A DNA stretch of 8,189 bases from Treponema sp. (GTDB lineage: Bacteria; Spirochaetota; Spirochaetia; Treponematales; Breznakiellaceae): contig JAIROE010000227.1 of assembly GCA_031257715.1 (NCBI GenBank), positions 1-8,189 on the forward strand, in the 5' to 3' direction. The notes under the pieces were generated by a model. That model ran no database searches. It was given only the letters and a program-made list of their open reading frames with translations, and had not been told where the DNA came from. Positions 5,838 to 8,189 of the stretch are shown one piece after another (within the stretch, counting starts at the first letter, position 1; each line of letters begins with the position of its first letter). The position numbers and the translations under genes were made by a program.

Positions 5838-7032
5838 ACCTTGCCGCCTGGGCTGTTACGGGGATTTTTTCAACCACCTTAAAGGTAAATTCCCCGGAAT
5901 ACTTCTGTTCATTTCCCTTTGCGTCTGTTTTGATTCCGATGAATGTTACCGTGTGGAGATCTTCCAGGGTCCAGTCCTGGGCATGAATGGTCAGCGTTGT
6001 GCTGACGTTATTAGTAGTATTGTTATCCGCAACCCCTTCACGGATGGGAGCCGCTTTGCCGTCAATTTTCCATTGCCAGGTTTTAAACCCGCCGGCGCTC
6101 ACTATCAGGGTGTTGTAGTAGATTCCCGCCTGGTCCCCCTGTTTTATATCGTTGTCATCGCCAAAGTAGGAAAGCAGTATGGGCGAATCGTACGGAACGT
6201 ACTCGGGCCCTGAAGTTCCGTTGATTTCTTTGTAGTTGGGATAGGCAAAGAGAAAACGAACCTGGTAGTTCCCCAGAAGCTCCACGGTCAATTCCTGGAC
6301 GGGGGAGGACTCCTGCCTTGCGGAAACGGTCCAGACCCTCGCGCCCCCGTCTTCACCCGTTACGGTGATTGTTTCGCCCTTGAAGTTCATATAACGCGTC
6401 GCCAGATCCTCGTTGGCCGGACTTGCGGTCGCGCCGTTTGAAACGTTCAGTTGCAGGCACAGCTCGTCCAGGGGATTCCCCCTGGGCACCGATATCACGA
6501 CTTCGCCTTTTTCCGCGTCAATGACCGGCTCAATGCCGGCAATACTTCCTCCGGCAGCCGTCTGCAGGCTGACTCCTACAATGTCTTTAGCGGGAGGGGG
6601 GTCTTTCAGCACATAAACCTTCCAAAGCTTTGTGTCCCCGTTTTCCGCCGTTACGGTGATCTTTGAGCCATTGACGGGATCTATGGTCCGGGCAGCCAGG
6701 ACAGTATTCGCCGGATTCGCGGCCGCTCCCTCCGAAACTTCCACTTGGAGGTAGAACTTGGTTAGCGGATACTTTTGGGGGATTGTTATTTCGATTTTGG
6801 CCTTTTCCGTGTCAATAGCAAAGTCAAAATCATAAAAGTCCTCTTTTTCCGGCGTTCCCTCTGCTCCGATGTCCATTTGCAGGGCAAACCCCGTTATTTC
6901 CTTCCCGATTTCCGGCGGCGCCTCGCTCGAACAGGCTGAGAAGAGAAGGAAAGGGATGAACAACAGGAACAAAAGCAAGGCCGAATGTGGTAAAAACCCG
7001 CCTTTGCGTCCATTGCCAAATGTCTTGTGCAT
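5836..7032 (-). CDS. Lipoprotein with two tandem cadherin-like/DUF5018-like repeats
   Basis: 398 residues. The signal peptide has a long hydrophobic run and the lipobox LFSAC (Cys34). Two tandem beta-sandwich repeats follow, at 46-143 and 151-239. They share the pattern I-x-x-x-L-Q, then I-D-x-E-K, then I-[TS]-[VI]-P-x-x-x-P-L, then L-Q-[VL]-x-V-S-[EN]-G-A, then A-x-P-A-N, then ITVT-x-E-[ND]-G and W-x-V. This type occurs in bacterial surface lipoproteins. Residues 244-390 form a different Ig/PKD-like domain with TWQWKIDGKAAP and a closing EFTFKVVE strand. No catalytic residues are seen. The ATG at 7032 is chosen over the longer frame to 7173 because AAGGAGT sits six bases ahead and the signal peptide starts directly after it. 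First gene of the operon; transcription probably begins near 7264. Confidence 0.85.
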   Translation of the reverse strand: MHKTFGNGRKGGFLPHSALLLFLLFIPFLLFSACSSEAPPEIGKEITGFALQMDIGAEGTPEKEDFYDFDFAIDTEKAKIEITIPQKYPLTKFYLQVEVSEGAAANPANTVLAARTIDPVNGSKITVTAENGDTKLWKVYVLKDPPPAKDIVGVSLQTAAGGSIAGIEPVIDAEKGEVVISVPRGNPLDELCLQLNVSNGATASPANEDLATRYMNFKGETITVTGEDGGARVWTVSARQESSPVQELTVELLGNYQVRFLFAYPNYKEINGTSGPEYVPYDSPILLSYFGDDNDIKQGDQAGIYYNTLIVSAGGFKTWQWKIDGKAAPIREGVADNNTTNNVSTTLTIHAQDWTLEDLHTVTFIGIKTDAKGNEQKYSGEFTFKVVEKIPVTAQAAR

Positions 7033-7037
7033 AATAA

Positions 7038-7044
7038 ACTCCTT
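7038..7044 (-). promoter_or_regulatory. RBS of the 398-residue lipoprotein
   Basis: AAGGAGT on the minus strand with a five-base gap (TTATT) before the ATG at 7032-7030. It supports this start over the one at 7173. Confidence 0.75.
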
Positions 7045-7264
7045 GAAAATGGTTATTTCTAACAGGGAACTCCTGCTATTTCCGGAAAAGCAGAAAAAGG
7101 ACCTGCAAACCTGTAGTGGAGGAGAAAGTTCCTGAAAATGCCGGGGCAAAATAGTTCGGAGCAGTTTAAACAAGGGGAAAACCAGGAAGTTTGCCGGGAT
7201 ATGCCGGCTTTTATGCTGCTATTTGTACCATAACCGCACAAATAAGCCCTCCTTTTTATATCCA
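7045..7264 (-). promoter_or_regulatory. Long 5' leader of the lipoprotein operon with a possible 6-codon uORF
   Basis: About 230 nt separate the predicted transcription start from the first lipoprotein ATG. In it, AAGGAGGG (7247-7254) lies seven bases before GTG CGG TTA TGG TAC AAA TAG (7239-7219), a possible MRLWYK leader peptide. That stretch also sits in a hairpin TATTTGT/ACAAATA (7220-7226 with 7238-7244). A second hairpin GCCGG...CCGGC lies at 7193-7208. No known riboswitch class was recognised. Confidence 0.4.
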
Positions 7265-7270
7265 CGGATA

Positions 7271-7300
7271 ATAATACCAGGATTTTGAAAATAGTGTCAA
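7271..7300 (-). promoter_or_regulatory. Sigma-70 promoter of the lipoprotein operon
   Basis: The -35 is TTGACA (7300-7295), a perfect consensus. The -10 is TATTAT (7276-7271), five of six, with TGG giving an extended -10. The spacer is 18 bases and the predicted start is near 7264. Confidence 0.8.
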
Positions 7301-7359
7301 TTCCACGCATTGCAAGGGAAGAGGCAAGAGGGGGCGGCGGCAGAGGCTGCAATTACAGA

Positions 7360-7415
7360 GAGCCTGGCCCAAAACCAATTGACTGTGCGCTGCCCCGCAC
7401 GGTTTTGGCCAGGCT
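7360..7415 (+). repeat. REP-like family 2, copy 2
   Basis: Outer arms AGCCTGGCCCAAAACC (7361-7376) and GGTTTTGGCCAGGCT (7401-7415) pair with one bulged C. An inner hairpin GTGCG/CGCAC lies at 7385-7400. Positions 7360-7394 match the complement of 1731-1765 at 28 of 35 bases; the GC hairpin seen in copy 1 is missing here. The 3' end abuts the transporter fragment. Confidence 0.75.
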
Positions 7416-7800
7416 TGCGGCAAGCCCCTGGCTATTCATATTCGCCGTCGCCATTGCTGTTTTTATCCGGCGCTTCTTCGACATTGCCAATCTTGTCCCG
7501 ACCTACGCGTTGCTGATACCGATTCTGCCGGCCCTGCAGGAAGCGTGCCGGATCAACCCGCTGGTCCGGCTTCCGGTGTTTATCATGGCGGTGAACGCGT
7601 TCTTCATGGTCTGCCGGAATATGTGGGCGATACTGTCCGTGTCCATCGCAAAGGACCGCGTCCGGACGCCGGGACACCAGGCTGATTGGGAATGGCTCAT
7701 GTTTTCATCATTTTTTGAAAAATTTGTTTGCCTTCCCCCGGGAATGTGCTATAATAAACATGTAGCCACCATCTACTGTAGGGCATTATTGACCCTGTAG
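7411..7800 (+). pseudogene. C-terminal fragment of a polytopic membrane transporter
   Basis: The open frame carries membrane-protein sequence from about 7411: WLFIFAVAIAVFIRRFF, then LVPTYALLIPILPALQEA, then VRLPVFIMAVNAFFMVCRN and MWAILSVSIAKDR. There are three likely membrane segments with Pro and Asn in places typical of SLC13-like ion/anion permeases; that family call is tentative. The remaining N-terminal segments are missing. Upstream the frame runs only through the REP-like repeat and then the divergent operon promoter, with no ribosome site, so the 5' part has been lost. Family-like sequence fades after about 7690, and the tail crosses the promoter at 7728-7755, so the original 3' end is probably lost too. 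Probably not expressed as a functional protein. Confidence 0.5.
7728..7755 (+). promoter_or_regulatory. Extended -10 promoter driving the candidate small RNA
   Basis: The -10 is a perfect TATAAT (7750-7755) preceded by TGC, giving an extended -10. The -35 is TTGCCT (7728-7733, spacer 16) or the overlapping TTTGCC (7727-7732, spacer 17). The predicted start is near 7762. Confidence 0.7.
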
Positions 7801-7860
7801 CATTCGGGTGAATGGCCGAATGATTTGGCCCTCCGCTTTTATAGTCGGAGGGCCTTCTTT
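7762..7860 (+). ncRNA. Candidate small RNA of about 100 nt
   Basis: It is bounded by a strong promoter and an intrinsic terminator with no open reading frame of note between them. Predicted structure: an imperfect stem pairing CTAC...GGG (7773-7783) with CCC-T-GTAG (7793-7800); a hairpin CATTCGG/CCGAATG (7801-7807 with 7815-7821); then the terminator stem. GTAG at 7762-7765 could pair instead with CTAC at 7773-7776, giving an alternative fold. No plus-strand gene lies downstream within the window, so a free-standing RNA is more likely than a leader. It matches no RNA family I recognise (not tRNA, SRP RNA or a known riboswitch). Confidence 0.5.
7827..7860 (+). terminator. Intrinsic terminator of the candidate small RNA
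   Basis: Perfect 9-bp stem GGCCCTCCG (7827-7835) with CGGAGGGCC (7846-7854), a 10-base loop, then TTCTTTATT. On the minus strand the same stem lies just after the CbiO stop codon, so it may also end that convergent transcript, though without a T-run on that side. Confidence 0.8.
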
Positions 7861-8189
7861 ATTGCCGCCCCTCCGTGTGGACGTGCCTTCCCTGTACGCC
7901 TAAAGGCAATTCCAGCCCGATGGTCTGTAAAAAGCCCTCGTCCATGAGCAGCCCGGGGACAGGACAGTCTGCGGCGACGCGCCCCTGATGCAGAAAAATG
8001 ACCCGGTCCGCAAGCTCCAGGGCCATGTCAAGGTCGTGGCTCGCAATGATGGTGGAGCCGCTCCGGTTTTTCAACAGGGCAATGAGGTTTTTCCGCGCCC
8101 GGGGATCCAGCGCGGCGGTCGGCTCGTCAAGCAGCAGAATATCCCGCTCCAGGATCAGCGTCCCGGCCAGGGCGGCCCGCTGCTTTTCA
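7859..8189 (-). CDS. Cobalt/energy-coupling-factor type ABC transporter ATP-binding protein (CbiO/EcfA-like), C-terminal part
   Basis: The gene is cut by the window edge, so the N-terminal half (Walker A and most of the signature motif) is outside. The visible part starts in the signature as EKQRAALAGTLI, then Walker B ILLLDEPTAALDPRAR with the D-loop, then the H-loop TIIASHDLDMALELADRVIFL, then GRVAADCPVPGLLMDEGFLQ and GLELPLG. DLDMALELADRV and the closing GLELPL are typical of CbiO/EcfA ATPases, which energise uptake of metal ions or vitamins together with an EcfT/CbiQ membrane partner. The first ATG seen, at 8074, is internal. The TAA at 7861-7859 gives a normal C-terminus, and the gene converges on the small-RNA terminator. 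The substrate cannot be told from this end. Confidence 0.85.
   Translation of the reverse strand, partial: EKQRAALAGTLILERDILLLDEPTAALDPRARKNLIALLKNRSGSTIIASHDLDMALELADRVIFLHQGRVAADCPVPGLLMDEGFLQTIGLELPLGVQGRHVHTEGRQ

Noticed and set aside
3571..6213. Several long plus-strand open frames opposite the lipoprotein genes (for example 4549-5268 and 5296-6213)
   Set aside because: They are antisense shadows with no recognisable domains or ribosome sites; the minus strand encodes coherent lipoproteins with signal peptides and operon spacing.
7033..7173. N-terminal extension of the 398-residue lipoprotein to 7173
   Set aside because: It would put 47 non-signal residues before the signal peptide; the ATG at 7032 has a strong ribosome site.
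7059..7352. Minus-strand open frame overlapping the operon promoter and leader
   Set aside because: It starts upstream of the promoter, crosses it, and has no coherent protein features.
7762..7860. Known riboswitch, tRNA or SRP RNA
   Set aside because: There is no tRNA cloverleaf or CCA end, no SRP GGAA/GCAG core, no recognised aptamer, and no downstream plus-strand gene for it to control.

Overview
The window (about 8.2 kb, mid-range GC) looks like chromosome from a host-associated spirochaete, most likely a Treponema of the termite-gut type. This rests on three things. There are three lipoproteins with loose spirochaetal lipoboxes. Two beta-sandwich module types in the largest lipoprotein are ones I recall from Treponema lipoproteins. 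A RAYT-like protein beginning KLKQGVWYEIRTRVN resembles one I recall as common in termite-gut treponemes. The genus call is from memory, not from a search.

Layout. Positions 1-774 (minus) hold a decayed GH116-type glycosidase. It has lost its N-terminal part and is split by a ~129 bp element (75-203) made of three palindromes. Removing the element and one copy of a 4-bp CATT duplication restores the reading frame and the family's conserved sequence. A strong palindrome (901-932) follows the next minus-strand gene, a 137-residue FMN-binding lipoprotein (946-1359). Positions 1694-1765 hold a REP-like palindromic repeat. The RAYT-like gene follows (1828-2493, plus), and a second palindrome family member lies just after it (2501-2539). 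Positions 2662-7032 (minus) form a two-gene lipoprotein operon: a 398-residue protein first, then a 1053-residue protein. It is driven by a near-consensus promoter at 7271-7300, has a ~230-nt leader, and ends in a 16-bp palindrome (2617-2650). Positions 7360-7800 (plus) hold another REP-like copy abutting a fragment of a membrane transporter. A strong extended -10 promoter (7728-7755) and a terminator (7827-7860) then bound a ~100-nt candidate small RNA. The window ends inside a CbiO/EcfA-type ABC ATPase (7859-8189, minus).

How it fits together. The most notable signal is a set of dispersed palindromic repeats linked to the RAYT-like gene. Family 1 (arms GTTGTT/GAACAAC, loop containing AACTGAA) occurs inside the interrupted glycosidase and again directly 3' of the RAYT-like gene. 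Family 2 (core CCAAAAC...ACTGTGCGC...GGTTTTGG) occurs directly 5' of the RAYT-like gene and again at the edge of the truncated transporter. The RAYT-like protein appears to lack the HUH histidines and the catalytic tyrosine expected of this superfamily. If repeats and protein are connected, this is an unusual, possibly repurposed REP/RAYT system; the link is inference from proximity and sequence similarity.
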